From positions 199,334 through 263,333 of the forward strand of contig SJOL01006429.1 in assembly GCA_004794785.1 (NCBI GenBank): a stretch of 64,000 bases of DNA, written 5' to 3'. The translations under genes and the position numbers were made by a program. The notes below the pieces were generated by a model. That model ran no database searches. It had not been told where the DNA came from and was given only the letters and a program-made list of their open reading frames with translations. Shown here piece by piece: positions 21,942 to 33,439 of this stretch. This DNA comes from Opisthorchis felineus (Eukaryota; Platyhelminthes; Trematoda; Opisthorchiida; Opisthorchiidae). Numbering within the stretch: the first letter of the stretch is position 1; every line of letters begins with the position of its first letter.

Positions 21942-23140
21942 CTGATGGAGAAAAAACAGAGGTGAATGGCAATAAGACCACATTCCGAGATGGATGTGGG
22001 ACGAGGTGTTAACAAATCCCCTGACGGTGCGAATATGCTCTGGCGTGAAACGAGAGATTAGCGTAGGTGCTGCTGGAAGTAAGTGCTTCCCGGTCTAGAG
22101 TATAGCAATAAACAGTCTAGAGGTGAATAATCGATCTTCACTTGTTTTCCATGTTGTACCACCAATCTCCAATTGCTACTCTGTGGGACGCCCCTAACAA
22201 ACTAACATGATGGAATGGTCTTCTAGTTGAACATATGAAGTATCAGTTGAAATTTCCAACTCCGCTGAAGCCTGTCACAGTTAGAAGAGCTTAGGCTCCA
22301 ACTTGTGAAACACGTTACTTATTGCTGAAGCCTAGGGAACCGAGTGTTTGTGGCTACGAGAATTCATGAAATGGACCTTGGGTGGATACCCCCCCCCCTC
22401 AGCGACTTGCGAAGCGGACTGGACGTGTTTGTGTGTTGGATGACCGTAAACTGCCATGCTCACGAACAGGAAAGTAAACTCCCCTTCAAAGGCAGTGAGT
22501 GAAAGTAATCCGAATGGAGAGATAGGAGAAAGATAGAGGAAAGAAATAGACACTTCAGTGTGAAAAGATTATGGAGTTTGTCTAGATCGACCCACGAAAA
22601 CATCGCTCTCCTCGGTCGACTTGTCAGACGTAGACAATAGCAAGAGTTACGCCATATTAGCGGTCGGCAACGATGTGACTCAGAAAGAAAGCTACTTAGT
22701 TGCACCTACTCTGATACTGTTTCCGCATAACGACCTCCGGTAGCTGAGCATGATAAGTTTGTCGGTCAAACTTTACTGGGATGAACTCGACCTGTCATCA
22801 GGTGACTCTGTGAACCAGTGAAGACTAATCAGTTTGCGATCGCTGCCTTGTGAAGACATGAAGCTGTGGACATTCCCAAGCGAACCTTTGGTTTGTCCCA
22901 AGACACAATGCCTGCAGACCTGCGACCGTCAAAGAATGGTGGTTCTACAAAGTTGCCACGTGCGTTCGGTTAACATAAAGTGCTCGGTATTTACATAACT
23001 TCATCCAGAACATAGTGTGTTCTTGATGTTCAGTATACAGTAATCCTAGGATAAAACAAAATGGTGGTATCGGAAGAACTGGAGAATACTACATAGTGGA
23101 ACTATGTAAGTTATCCCCCCCCCCAAAAAAAAAAACTCAC
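21942..23140 (-). other. RYR: Intron 23
   Basis: This intron starts beside a homopolymer pair (C10 A11 on plus, 23115-23135). Another C run lies at 22390-22398. Nothing else was recognised. Confidence 0.7.
23115..23135. repeat. C10 A11 homopolymer pair beside a splice donor
   Basis: On the minus strand the exon 23 donor GTGAGT (23135-23140) runs straight into about 11 T and 10 G. Confidence 0.9.
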
Positions 23141-23251
23141 TTGCTGGTAAAGGTATCTTTGCAATGGGTACCAAGGCTAAGACGCAGATAAAGCGTTTCA
23201 TCAGATGCGCTGTGGTCGGCTTGTTTCCCGATAACTTTGAAGCCTGGAGTG
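23141..23251 (-). CDS. RYR: RyR exon 23: linker between SPRY2 and SPRY3
   Basis: This exon has 36 whole codons. It contains ETLYLRLSLGTHCKDTF, matching FLRLSLPV.C...F. The donor gtgagt is followed within a few bases by a run of 11 T and 10 G in the sense direction. Confidence 0.9.
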
Positions 23252-23563
23252 CTGTGTCGGGGGAGAACATAGGTAAGCATGAATAAGGTGATCTCGATGG
23301 GAAAAAATCTAACTCAACTGTTGCTGAGTGTTTGTCGTAAATGTCTCAGCAGTCAGCGTGCATTGAAAACGCCACAGCCAGAGTAAAGCTTTTAGATGAA
23401 TGTTAACCTTTTGGTGACTTTTCAGCAGTAAAACACCAGTATCCAAACCGAATATGATACTGCAGCGCTTAACCCCCCCCCCCCAACCTGTTGATCCAAG
23501 TCGGCCAGTGGGACTCCTCGAAAACAGTCATGTGACACAGACGTTCACCGCGTTCACACTTAC
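23252..23563 (-). other. RYR: Intron 22
   Basis: This is a short intron of 312 nt with a run of about 10 C on the plus strand near 23472-23483. Nothing else is seen. Confidence 0.7.
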
Positions 23564-23671
23564 CTTCCCGTGGACAGCGAGATTTGCAGAAACGGATGTT
23601 GTTTATCCACGTCCACAAACAGAGATGCATCGTCCCGGACGTACCACATTGGCATTGGGCGACACATGTTA
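23564..23671 (-). CDS. RYR: RyR exon 22: segment after SPRY2
   Basis: This exon has 35 whole codons. It starts NMCRPMPMWYVRDDASLF, parallel to the NM(R/Q)RPVT.W(Y/F) segment that follows SPRY2. Split codons with exon 21 (GTT) and exon 23 (AGC) are in phase. The acceptor is cttcctttcag. Confidence 0.92.
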
Positions 23672-25605
23672 CTGAAAGGAAGAGACATGCCATTTGTGAC
23701 ACGTGATCAACAGGGTATCTACAATGGATCTTTTTCAGAGAACAAGTAATTCTCAAATGTCTGAAGCACTCGTTTAAAGTACCTAAACCTCAATTTGCTT
23801 TACCCCGGGGATGAATCACACCAAATAAAAAGAAAAACTGAGTCATAGTCAACCGTAAACTGGTTGGACTGATCCAACGTGCCCCTACGTGTGTTCCGAA
23901 GATGTATGAAATGCGGGCTCCTAATTTTTGATGTTGCAGAAAATCCTACCGATTATTTTTATCGTCAAGCCAAACCAGTCTGTTAATCAATGAACTTGGC
24001 TTTGATCCAGAGTATTTGAGTAGCGGTAATATGATGGGTTTAGGCTCGCTTGGAAGAAGCTGGATTGCAAACGTTTCATCATCAATCGAGGTGAGATCGT
24101 CAACCCCACACTGACGATCTCACCTCAATTGGTGATGAAGCGTTTGTAATCCAGCTGCGAAGCTCGGCCAGCAGACTAACAACCAAGAGGAGTCAGTGTT
24201 TGACATTTCTGTTACGGTCTAACTGACGGTCTACCACAAGCCCGCACTCAACAGAACCACTCATGCTGATGTACTGCAAATATAGAGGAAGACCTCCTTT
24301 CTTCCGGGCCTCTGTTGACAGCTGACTGCCCGCTGTCACGCCCTGGTGACGCGCGCAGCATATTGGATTGTTCGGTTGGTGGGTTTCGACGTCAATCGAG
24401 CCTGTCAGTCCGCGCTCGCTGCGAAGCCGCGAGCTCATGTCGTCTGTGTGTGTGTGTTCACTCCTGACGCGAAACGATTAGCACTGTAGCTTGATTCCCC
24501 AGACCAAGTAGCACCCGCGATCTGGCGTACCTGAGCCACAGGAGGACGGAGAAACCGGTTTGCACGCGTTTATGATACCCCCGTAGCCGGGGTGAGAGTG
24601 GCACCGCTGCCCCTCACGCGATCGTGCATGTGAAAAGCACAGGTGCGTCCGTGCGCATGTTCGTGAGGAAAGGCAGTGTATGGATTGATGACCGGAAAGT
24701 CGCGTCAACGGCTGGAGCCCTGTGGAGCCACGGGAACTGCGAGTGTTAGGGTTGCAAGTCTTTGTGGTGGGAATCACATACCAGACATACCGTGGGCTGT
24801 AAAAGTACTCTTGCGGATCCACGCCTTGTCTTGGTGTCCAAGCTCGAGTGGTACTACCAATTGGCTAAAGCGAATGTACGTGGACCGCTTTGCTTAGGGA
24901 GAGCCTAACCGTCCCCTACCACTAAAACCTCACCTAAGCACCGCGGATGCAGTTTAGGGTTCCATCAGGCCCTAGAAATGTTGGAAGAACCGACAAAGCA
25001 ACGTTACGAAAAGCAAAATGCTTGGGGGGGGGGGAACGAGATATTTTAGGCATCCATATGTACAGAATGGGAGCAACTACCGTTTTTCAAGAAACAAACC
25101 TTTTCTCCTTACAGACGAACATACGATTTTCACGTGTGCTTTTCAGTTTACAATGTTTCGACTTAGGTTTTCTATCACCTAATTCCGTTTTCGAGCGACG
25201 GTCATGCACCGGAGAAACGATATCCCTATTTCTTGCGATTGATCTGGATAGCCTACGGATCATATTAGAGAGTGTGTGTATGTATGAATACATACATTGT
25301 ACACGTCATGTGTACATCACCAATCAACACATTGATTTGGCTAGATGTGAAGTACCTACTGTGAAAGCGGGAATCCAGAAATGGAGATGAATACAGTGGT
25401 TCTATGAGGATTTCAGGCACCATGTGTACATGAACCTGAATTTTCGCGCATTCTGAGTAGCCGTTTCAGAGGAAATAGTCAATCGTATCCATCGCAACGT
25501 CAAACGATCAATACACGAAAACTGCTAGCGGAGAATTTTAGATGATTTTTGGCAAAACCTTTACCATGTCTGTTCTCCTCATCTTTACAAGTCGATAAAA
25601 CTTAC
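23672..25605 (-). other. RYR: Intron 21
   Basis: This intron holds a near-perfect 45-bp-arm palindrome (24058-24156), a G run at 25023-25032 and a locally GC-rich stretch at 24330-24760 that I cannot assign. Confidence 0.65.
24058..24156. repeat. Palindrome with 45-bp arms
   Basis: The arms 24058-24102 and 24112-24156 are inverted copies with four mismatches around a 9-base spacer. The arm begins AGCTGGATTGCAAACG and ends GAGGTGAGATCGTCA. The arm sequence also occurs once inside the MITE at 39277-39392. Confidence 0.88.
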
Positions 25606-25729
25606 ACACAAAGCGGTTTGTAGCCTTCTTGTAGACCGCAGTAGGTGAAAAACTTCAAGGTTTGCACGTCGTTGCCATAATTCACTTTGACTTGTTGTCC
25701 TGAGCCCAGAGAGAACGCAGGGACGTAAC
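25606..25729 (-). CDS. RYR: RyR exon 21: end of SPRY2
   Basis: This exon completes a Gly codon and reads YVPAFSLGSGQQVKVNYGND, then LKFFTYCGLQEGYKPLC. It matches GFVPACTLG.GQ and SLKFFT.CGLQEGYEPFC. The donor is GT|gtaagt, phase 2. Confidence 0.97.
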
Positions 25730-26277
25730 CTGCATGGAGGAGACGAATGGTGGTGAAGTTGGAAGTTGGCAGAAGTGAAGAGTCAACAGAATATGGCAGC
25801 GCGCTTCGCACGTCGCGTTTCTAGTTCACCTTCCAAATGTCTGAATCTCATGAGCTAAACTCAACTTATGCACTCATTTGAATACCAATTTGGTTTTGAC
25901 GGGAGACTCACTTGGTCGAAGAGCTTTTAGCAACCTTATGAGTAGCGTATTACGTCTCATGAGATACACTTTGAGTTACTTTTAATGTGTTTTGTTGTCC
26001 ATGAAATTCCTCATATAATCTATAGTGAACCAATAAGCTGCATACCTGCTACATACAGCACCATCACCACATGGGCGTAAGCTTAGTCGCCAACCGGTTA
26101 GAGCTGGGGAAACGCAGACAATAAACGTCGGTAATCCTGTTATGCTGGTCTAGTTCACATCCTCCAGCTTCACTTTTTGTGATTCAGCAAATGGTGGACA
26201 GCCTAGTAATTGCAAGCAGGCAGGAACTAGTTACTGTCTTGTTCAAACAAGCAATCGGGTTCAGACGATAACAGTAC
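25730..26277 (-). other. RYR: Intron 20
   Basis: This intron holds a short, internally deleted hammerhead element with 9-bp TSD (25846-25963). Confidence 0.7.
25855..25954 (+). mobile_element. Hammerhead element E, internally deleted, 9-bp TSD
   Basis: The duplication TCTCATGAG lies at 25846-25854 and 25955-25963. Only the start of the arm and the last part of the ribozyme (from about 25914, gtcgaagagcttttagcaac) remain; the core is lost. The 3' terminus is the same as in other copies. Confidence 0.75.
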
Positions 26278-26355
26278 CTTCGTCCACTTTGATGTGTTTG
26301 AAAGCAGTTTCAAGACCCAGGGGATCCATCATGAGTTCTCCATTGAGAGAGAAGG
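26278..26355 (-). CDS. RYR: RyR exon 20: SPRY2, NGE strand
   Basis: This exon completes a Thr codon, then reads FSLNGELMMDPLGLETAFK, nearly the same as FSLNGELLMDALGGETTF in insects. The acceptor is tctccgacag and the donor G|gtactg. Confidence 0.96.
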
Positions 26356-28064
26356 CTGTCGGAGAGAGAAACAGTAATCGAGATGAACATGCAGAACAAC
26401 ATGTAGTGAATAAATAGCGAGTTTGTCTTCAAAGTCGATCACGAGAACAGTTAACTCTGGAGTAGTATCTACTATGCACCAAGTAGGAAATCCGTTTTTT
26501 TGTGAGGTCAGCAACCAAAGGTATTTTGTGATATTGCAGCCTACAGGATGCCCTGATACCGAAATCCGTGATAGGCTAATGAGTACTGCTCAAGAAACAA
26601 CTCTGGTAACGAAGAGTGGAAACCTAACCAGCAAACTCAGTCACGTCTGCAGTTCTCCCGATCACTAACAGGGATGCCAGAGTGGACACGTCAACGGCCA
26701 GGAACACCGATGGACATGACCCAGTCGAACAGGTAGACTTTTCTCTCTCAGAACCTAGCTCTTTGATGCGTAGTTGCCATTGATATAACAGTGAGCATTT
26801 ACAGGTATCACATCCTTAACCAACAGTCTCTAATGACCGGTAAACTCTATGGTCTTCAATGCATTTGGAGCGTCAGAACTAGGTTCACTTGTTCAGCCAC
26901 GTTATTGGTGGACCTCGTCCACGCTGCCCGTGCATGTCCATCAGATGTGCGAACCGAACAATAAGACACGTTCACCAATTGGCCAGTATGTTTATAGTTG
27001 CGCGCGGTGAACGATTGTACAGCTCTGCCAGATCGCTATGCTCCCAGCTCCCAAACACAACACTACCCATAAGAATCATGGAAACTGTTCGATAGTCCAC
27101 CAAGGGTCATGTCTTTTTGAGTGCACCGTTGACACCAACTCAATCTGCCACTGAGCGTGTAGCTGGCAGTGTTTAAATACTGGTGGCTCGGTCGATTTTA
27201 CTGGTTGTTGATCAGAGGGCAGTTGACCTGTTAGCCGAGCTTGGACATTAGCTTGCATACGTTTCGTCACTAATCGAATAGATATCGTAAGGGCGTCGTA
27301 GGATGGTATCTATTTCAATCGAACCGCCGGGAGGCAGGTTTGGAGATTTTGACATTTCATATAACTTTCACTACTCGCAGACCTAAAACATCCCAGATTT
27401 AATTATGAGTTAAAGATATTGAGAACAGAACATTGCTCTGAAAGGCGGAGTGGAACGGGTTCAGTTCCAGGTTAGGCGAACAGGTTGAACCAACAGTTTT
27501 TGTGCGGACAGTTTGAACTGCCGTGTTCTTACAAGCATCGTTTCACAGAGAGCTAGCAATTTCAGTCTTATGTGATCAGTATCATAAGGAAAATATTAAC
27601 ACGGTCCTTTCCCAGAGATGAGCTCGAGTTCACTCTGACCGCTGGTATTGTCTACTCGTCTTTTTGCAGGGCCTGTAGCAATCGATTTGGGACATGTTCT
27701 GGGATTGTTTGTGGAAGACGTCGATCACTTCTGCCGGTATAGCTACATCACAACTGAAACTGAACTTACGAACGACGAGTGAGGCAGACTGATTGAACTC
27801 TGGGATCTAGTTCGGGACATGGTCCGTCAGGTTATCAAGCGGCCTCATCGGGTGTGTTTTAAGGCAAACCGAAGTTTCTGTGTGATGTTAGTCAAGCTAT
27901 GATTATTTCCACATTGTGGACACTCATCTGCAGTGCATAGGGTGGGTGTTTGAGAGCAGGAAGTGGTAGGCGAGATTTCATTATTCCAATGTCCATGTCT
28001 TGCAAATAAAACATGATAACAGTTTCGTGAACGAAAGGATCCATTCGTATATCACGTTACTTAC
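26356..28064 (-). other. RYR: Intron 19
   Basis: A diverged fragment of the palindromic MITE family lies at about 27195-27300. Nothing else was recognised. Confidence 0.65.
27195..27300 (+). repeat. Diverged fragment of the MITE family
   Basis: CTGGTTGTTGATC, GAGCTTGGACATTAGCTTGC and CGTTTCGTCACTAATCGA resemble the MITE and palindrome in the same order, with loss of the 3' end. Confidence 0.5.
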
Positions 28065-28161
28065 TTATTGTCTTGTCTATCAAATCGAGCATGCAACCAA
28101 CGACGTCTCCGGGTTGACAAACACTCCCGTACGTTGTTCCCACCCGGTGCCATTTGCGTGC
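28065..28161 (-). CDS. RYR: RyR exon 19: SPRY2, middle
   Basis: This exon has 32 codons plus 1 nt. It contains KWHRVG and CQPGDVVGCMLDLIDKTI, the GDV(V/I)GC.(I/L)D strand typical of SPRY domains. The donor is A|gtaagt. Confidence 0.96.
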
Positions 28162-28329
28162 CTGAAGTGGACGACAACAAAGATTAATCGATCCAAAAAA
28201 CGAGCAGACGTGTTGAAATAGAACGGACGTCAAGCGGTGTTAAACACAGCACCACGAGAACTGTAACTAATATGGCATTGACAAGTGCGTAAATGCCTAT
28301 GGCGAAACGTTCTTATCAGAGTCACGTAC

Positions 28330-28450
28330 TTGGTGTGCAGCGAATGCATAGGAATTGCTGGTCGAACCAACAATGGCGTCCGGTGGTGCGTTCTTTTTTG
28401 CCCAGCCAATACGAATAAAACCAGACGTCAACACTTCTATCTCGTAATAC
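28330..28450 (-). CDS. RYR: RyR exon 18: SPRY2, first part
   Basis: This exon completes the Trp codon and encodes YYEIEVLTSGFIRIGWA, then NSYAFAAHQ. It matches KWYFEFEVLTSG.MRVGWA and the (Y/W)AF.GH strand. The donor is CAA|gtacgt, phase 0. Confidence 0.96.
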
Positions 28451-28588
28451 CTGAGGTGAAAAAATCCAAACAATACGTTGGGAATCAGAAATTCACCATA
28501 TATAGACATCCGTTCCAGTCAATGCAATGTTCTAGCATGCTTCTCTGTGGGCATGCTCAACATGCTTGCATTCGGTTGCTGAACTTAC

Positions 28589-28673
28589 CACTTGCCACGA
28601 GTGACTGCTCGACTTGCCTGACCCCTGTACGTCCTTGTAGGCCCCGAGTATTCCGAGGCACTGTTACCACGGG
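28589..28673 (-). CDS. RYR: RyR exon 17: lead-in to SPRY2
   Basis: This exon has 27 whole codons with split codons at both ends. It contains TRTYRGQASRAVTRGK, followed by a split Trp codon. It parallels FRTYRVERNYAVTSGKW of insects. The donor is TG|gtaagt. Confidence 0.9.
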
Positions 28674-30205
28674 CTAAGTAAACGATGTACAGTGGAATTA
28701 AAGACGGTGCCTACTCTTTGAAGGCCGTGTGAGGTCGGAGACAAATCGAACGATGGGATGCACTTTCACAGCGATAACGATTGTCTACTAGAATCGTGGT
28801 GAGTAGTGTGATTTTAAAACACAGAGACAGACTGTGTGAGGTGGCATTCCAGTCAGTCTTCAAGGGACCGTGCAAGCGAATACAATCACATTGGATGGAG
28901 TACCGCCTGGTCTCCACTTGCCTGTCGGAAGTATCAGGCTTCGTGGAGATAGACTGATTGTGTACCTGACTCATGAACTGGGTGGCTCATTAAAACTGTC
29001 CCTGTGTGAGAGGGCACCTCAAGTGATTGATCGGAATTGCACTTATGGGAGCCAGTTCACTGTTGAAATACATTGCAAGGGACAAACTAAAGGTGGTAAC
29101 TTCCCAATGCTGGCGTACTCTAGTAGTGGCCTTCAAAAAAGCGAACAAATGTGCCGCAAGATGGCCTCAGGTCTGGACTATGGGTGATATTTATTCGTCA
29201 ACGTCTACGAATTTTACATAATATGTGGGCACCGGGTCAACGGCCCAGGTAAAGCTTGTATTTCAGGATTCAAGTACTACATTGCTTTTACCTGAGTCGA
29301 ACTCACTGATCCAGCAGTTTTGCATCATAACTTGTCATATACTGATGCAATCCATTCATCTTGCAGTCTTCTACTCTATGCTATGGTAGCACACTGAGAG
29401 GGGTCACAAGCTTATCAGTACAGCTCCGTCCTCGTTTAACTTTTTCATTGAGTCTTTCTAGTAAGGCGGAGTGATCCCAAGAAACGAGCAGAAACCTTGT
29501 GGTATCGTGCCATTTGTCACCGGATTTAGCCTAACTTTAGTCTTTCTACAAGTGAAGGCTGAGCACACCTCCGACTTCTCCCATTAGTGGTACGCGCATA
29601 TAGCGAGCACAAACTCTTGGCTCCGATACGCCTGGCTGCCAACGATCGCCTCATTCAGCTGATTGAACCATGATCACGTCCCAATTCAGTTATAATATTT
29701 TAAACCGACAGAGGCGCGTGACACAATCGGTTTTTAAGGTTACGAAGGTAAAAATCACACAAATCCGAAAGTTGTGGACATGCAACTGTATGATTATTCC
29801 CAAGACTTCTCAGACTCACACGCACTTTTTTGAGTGTTCCGTTTGCTCCAGTTGTGTTCAACAGTTACCGATGCTATCCAGGGAATTGCAACCGCGTTGA
29901 TATGGGTCAGTCACATAAGGTGTTAGCTTTTTGAATGGTCTTTATTGGTTCATAAATCAATGCTTTATACGTCATTAGTTAGGCTACAAGTTGTCGAACA
30001 AGTCGAACAAATTCAGTGACAATGGAAGACTAAACAAAATTAATTACTAAGATAGAAAAAGACTGGAAAATGAGCTAATTCATTCCTTTAAAAAGCAAGT
30101 AGTCTCTCGCTATTTAAGAACAACCCAATTCGATTTGGTTGACACAAACTTAGTACGCAAATTCGCCACAAACCATACCGATGTGGAAAAGGTAACGACA
30201 CTTAC
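28674..30205 (-). other. RYR: Intron 16
   Basis: I see no recognisable feature. A 105-codon plus-strand open frame at 28870-29187 has no family motif. Confidence 0.65.
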
Positions 30206-30288
30206 CGGCATCGGAAGAGTCCGAGCTGGTTTGAGTTAATGAATAACCGTAGGCCAGCAGTGTTTTAACCGTCTCGATAGCTGTTTCG
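30206..30288 (-). CDS. RYR: RyR exon 16: RyR repeat 2, last helix
   Basis: This exon has 27 whole codons with split codons at both ends (Arg before, Ala after). It contains ETAIETVKTLLAYGYSL, matching .TVRTLL.YGY. A Ser/Asp-rich tail leads into SPRY2. The donor is G|gtaagt. Confidence 0.95.
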
Positions 30289-31790
30289 CTGAAACAGATG
30301 GGAATGCAATGCGAAATTTTCTTTGCGTATCACTTTTAGAGGATACATGAAACTAGGGTATAAAATGACTACACGGACCCAAAGTGATGTGAATCTAACC
30401 CCGTTACTGTACTGTGTCACTCAGGTTGCTTTCGAAATTCGGTGAGATCGACACTAGCCTTGGTATCCAATCTATGCAGCACGCGATTTCACAGTGGGGA
30501 CCACAGCACCGTATCGGGAAGTCGCCTCATATAATGCCAGGAAGGAAGTCACGATCCGATCAATTGTTGATCTGTTGCTGGAGTTGGCCGAACTCATTCG
30601 GACTTCAACAGCCTGCTGGAGTGTGGAAGGCCGAAAGTCAAAGTTTTTCAGAGGCTCGAAACTGACGGTAACTACCTCAGGCACTAGCTGTAACGGAATA
30701 GCCGGATCTGGTGATCGATAAATCCGAGCAATAACGCTGGAATCCAGGATGGACGAATTCGAAGTTCGAAGCAGGAGTTCTTCGGCCACATCTGTGGTCT
30801 TTTTCAGATGATCACTGCCATGATTCTTCTGTTGAATTTGGCCTTTGCAAAGTTATTTGATCCAATTTCTCTCGGCGTCAACAAAATTTCCATGACTTCA
30901 CCGATTCACTTTCTAGGGTTACCGGCTTTCAGAACTTCTGTTCATGGTAAAAGTTGATGGAATCATTCGCACGCTCGAAATGCTACCACATCATTCAGTT
31001 CGGGCTATAATCAGGGCTTGGATAGTGTTGCTGCCATGGGGTTTCCGAGTTCAAGTCACACTTTTAAAACCACTTGGATGTGTTGTTTCATTTCGCTTAC
31101 GACTCGCGAACAACGAGAGAGTAGTTCGCCTTGACGAGATTCCTTTGATGTAAACAGAAAAGATGTAAATCCTCCACATACGTCCGGTCTATCACACATA
31201 AATGTCTGATGCGAAAAGTTATTCCGTACGGTTGAATATCTGCTGAGAAGTTCAGCCGTTCAACCCCAGTTCGACCGTCGTTAAAACAACTACGCTCTAA
31301 ACGGATTAACTAGAAAGGTTCAAAGTGGGTCATTATCGGAAAGCAGTTTTCCAGGAAGACAGTTATTCCTACAGGGACAGTTGTCCGGCAGGAAACTGTC
31401 TTTCAACCTCAGCTACCTTACGTCGTCAAGTTTTGTCGCTTCCTTTAGCTCCAAGGTGCAATCGGACTAGTTAAAACGTCCGCTTCGGAAGCTACGGGAG
31501 TCGCCTCACCAGGCCAGATAGCACTTGCCACTAGTACTTGTCTAATGTGCGACAGTCAGAATTACCTGACGATTGGACCTCAAATTCTCAACTTCACAGG
31601 TGAATCTGCAATCCCTGTATTTTTAACAAAAAATCCCAAAGAGATGAGTAGCAATCAGTAGGGCTGCTGAAGAACAGCGATTTCAAATAAAACACGCACA
31701 GTTTCCACAGATGGATATTGTGTCAGAATTGGAAAGGCATGAAAATGTGAAGGACGGTCTGTGACCAACATGTTCTCATTACGGACGTAC
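30289..31790 (-). other. RYR: Intron 15
   Basis: I see no repeat, RNA gene or coding homology here. Confidence 0.65.
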
Positions 31791-31864
31791 CGGTTAGAAT
31801 TTTTAATAATCGGATCAACTTCTCTGAATGGTACCAAGTGAGGACTACGTTTCTGAGCATGATC
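31791..31864 (-). CDS. RYR: RyR exon 15: RyR repeat 2, middle
   Basis: This small exon has 24 codons plus 2 nt. It contains RSPHLVPFREVDPIIKNSN, matching RSPHLVPY..VDE.IK..NR. The acceptor is ctttcccag and the donor CG|gtacgt. Confidence 0.95.
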
Positions 31865-33279
31865 CTGGGAAAGGAGAGAATCCGGGTGTAAGCAGAATGT
31901 CGGCGTGAATAGCACGAATACTGATTAGCTCCAGAACACAAAAGCTGGTCTCACAAACAAAGTTCGATTAAGTAGTCAAGACTGGGTGTGGTCAAGTGTT
32001 GCTAAACCAGGTAACATTTTTGGTTGGAGTGTGCTCGATGGTCATCTAGCATACCGGCTATACAATCAACAACGTTCTCACAAAGATATTCTATGAACTC
32101 ACATGCAATGGACTCGAGGCGAAGAAGAAATCTGAAAAAACTGAACCCACCAGTAGGTCCACGAAAGGGTAACGAGAACCCAGAGATAATTGGTTCCACG
32201 ACTGAATCAGAGCCGTTTTCTCGTCAGGCATAAGAGTTCGCAGATGGTGGAACCACAGCCCATTTACCTTACTTGATGATTCATCCAGTTGGTGAGGTCA
32301 GTCAGTGATAGAAAACCGGGAAGCACTCTTCTTCTGTTTGAGCTGGTGGGCAGAGCGAATCACACAAAACTCTGGGCAGGTTCGCATCCGGAACAATCCG
32401 ACTGGTGGTTCGACACCATACCAACCAGCGGTGCGGGTAACCTACATTGATAGAGTATAGTATCACACGCAGCTTGTTCCTTTGATGACTGGCTCCTCCA
32501 GTGGCGAATTCCAAGATGGAAGGTCCATATAATTTGTGAGATTTACCCTCTCTGAGCCCATTACATATAATGCTCAGGTAGTGGGGACTTTTCGAGGGTT
32601 TAATTAAGAAGCGAAGTCGGTTTATGCTGCGAAGCCGAGGAGTACTGTCCCATCCTTGCTGAGGGTCACCAGCAATGTGCATTTCACTCGGGATGCACTA
32701 CTAATTAGTCACTCGTGGCTGAAGAATGGTATTTAACTGTCAGCAGGAAGGTCTCGGGTTCTGGATCGCTCTGAAGATTCGTAAGATGCGCATTGCTGAG
32801 GATTCCGAACAATACTGAAGCAGCCGTACAGGGCTTCCCGACTTTCAGCATAGATGATTTATTTCATTTGCGGGACAATATCTCAGTTAAAACTCCGAAA
32901 GCTAGTCACTACCTATAAACTAACGCAAAACAATTGTAGTTGTTAAGTGAATATTTATTATGGGCATAATGCACTCTTAAACCCCTACAAATCATCCTTC
33001 GATCGATAAGGATTTCCGGTGACGCAAAGCTAAAAAGGAAATGAGAGCTAAATCACCTGCTAAAGATGGGAAACACGGGTGTTGGGAATGTATGCCATTC
33101 TATAGAATGTATTCCGGTATGCATCTATCAGTGACTTCTACCAAGTCGTGGATGTCTGAATTTTACTCAATGCTACTTTGCACAGCTGAGATGTGTTCAC
33201 ATGCGGCTGAAATTGAGAACTGGAAATATGTGAAACATCGTGGGCAAGGAGATGATCGAAGACTGAACGTTTGACATAC
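31865..33279 (-). other. RYR: Intron 14
   Basis: This intron holds a second-family SINE copy at about 32713-32899. Nothing else was recognised. Confidence 0.7.
32713..32899 (+). mobile_element. tRNA-derived SINE (family 2)
   Basis: This diverged copy has CGGGTTCTGGATC in the B-box place, then TTCGTAAGATGCGCATTGC and GAAGCAGCCGTACAGGGCTT. It aligns with the 46440-46620 copy. Confidence 0.7.
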
Positions 33280-33439
33280 TTCGGTGAACCCGTACGTCCA
33301 ACCCAAACTGATTCGGTCACGTGCCCACATATTATGGGTGTTTTCAGCTAGCTGATCGACCAATGCCTCGAGGCGCTTTGATAGACGGATTTGTGATAGG
33401 TCCAAGGGCTGTGGTTTGTATCCGTTGGCTTGTGTAAAA
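33280..33439 (-). CDS. RYR: RyR exon 14: RyR repeat 2, first part
   Basis: This exon has 53 codons after a 1-nt split codon (AGT). It contains [15 protein letters not shown] and [20 protein letters not shown], the repeat 2 counterpart of exon 12. The acceptor is aaatttccag and the donor GAA|gtatgt. Confidence 0.97.

Noticed and set aside
24947..25390. Plus-strand open frame of 147 codons
   Set aside because: The composition looks random, there is no homology that I can name, and it contains a G homopolymer run.
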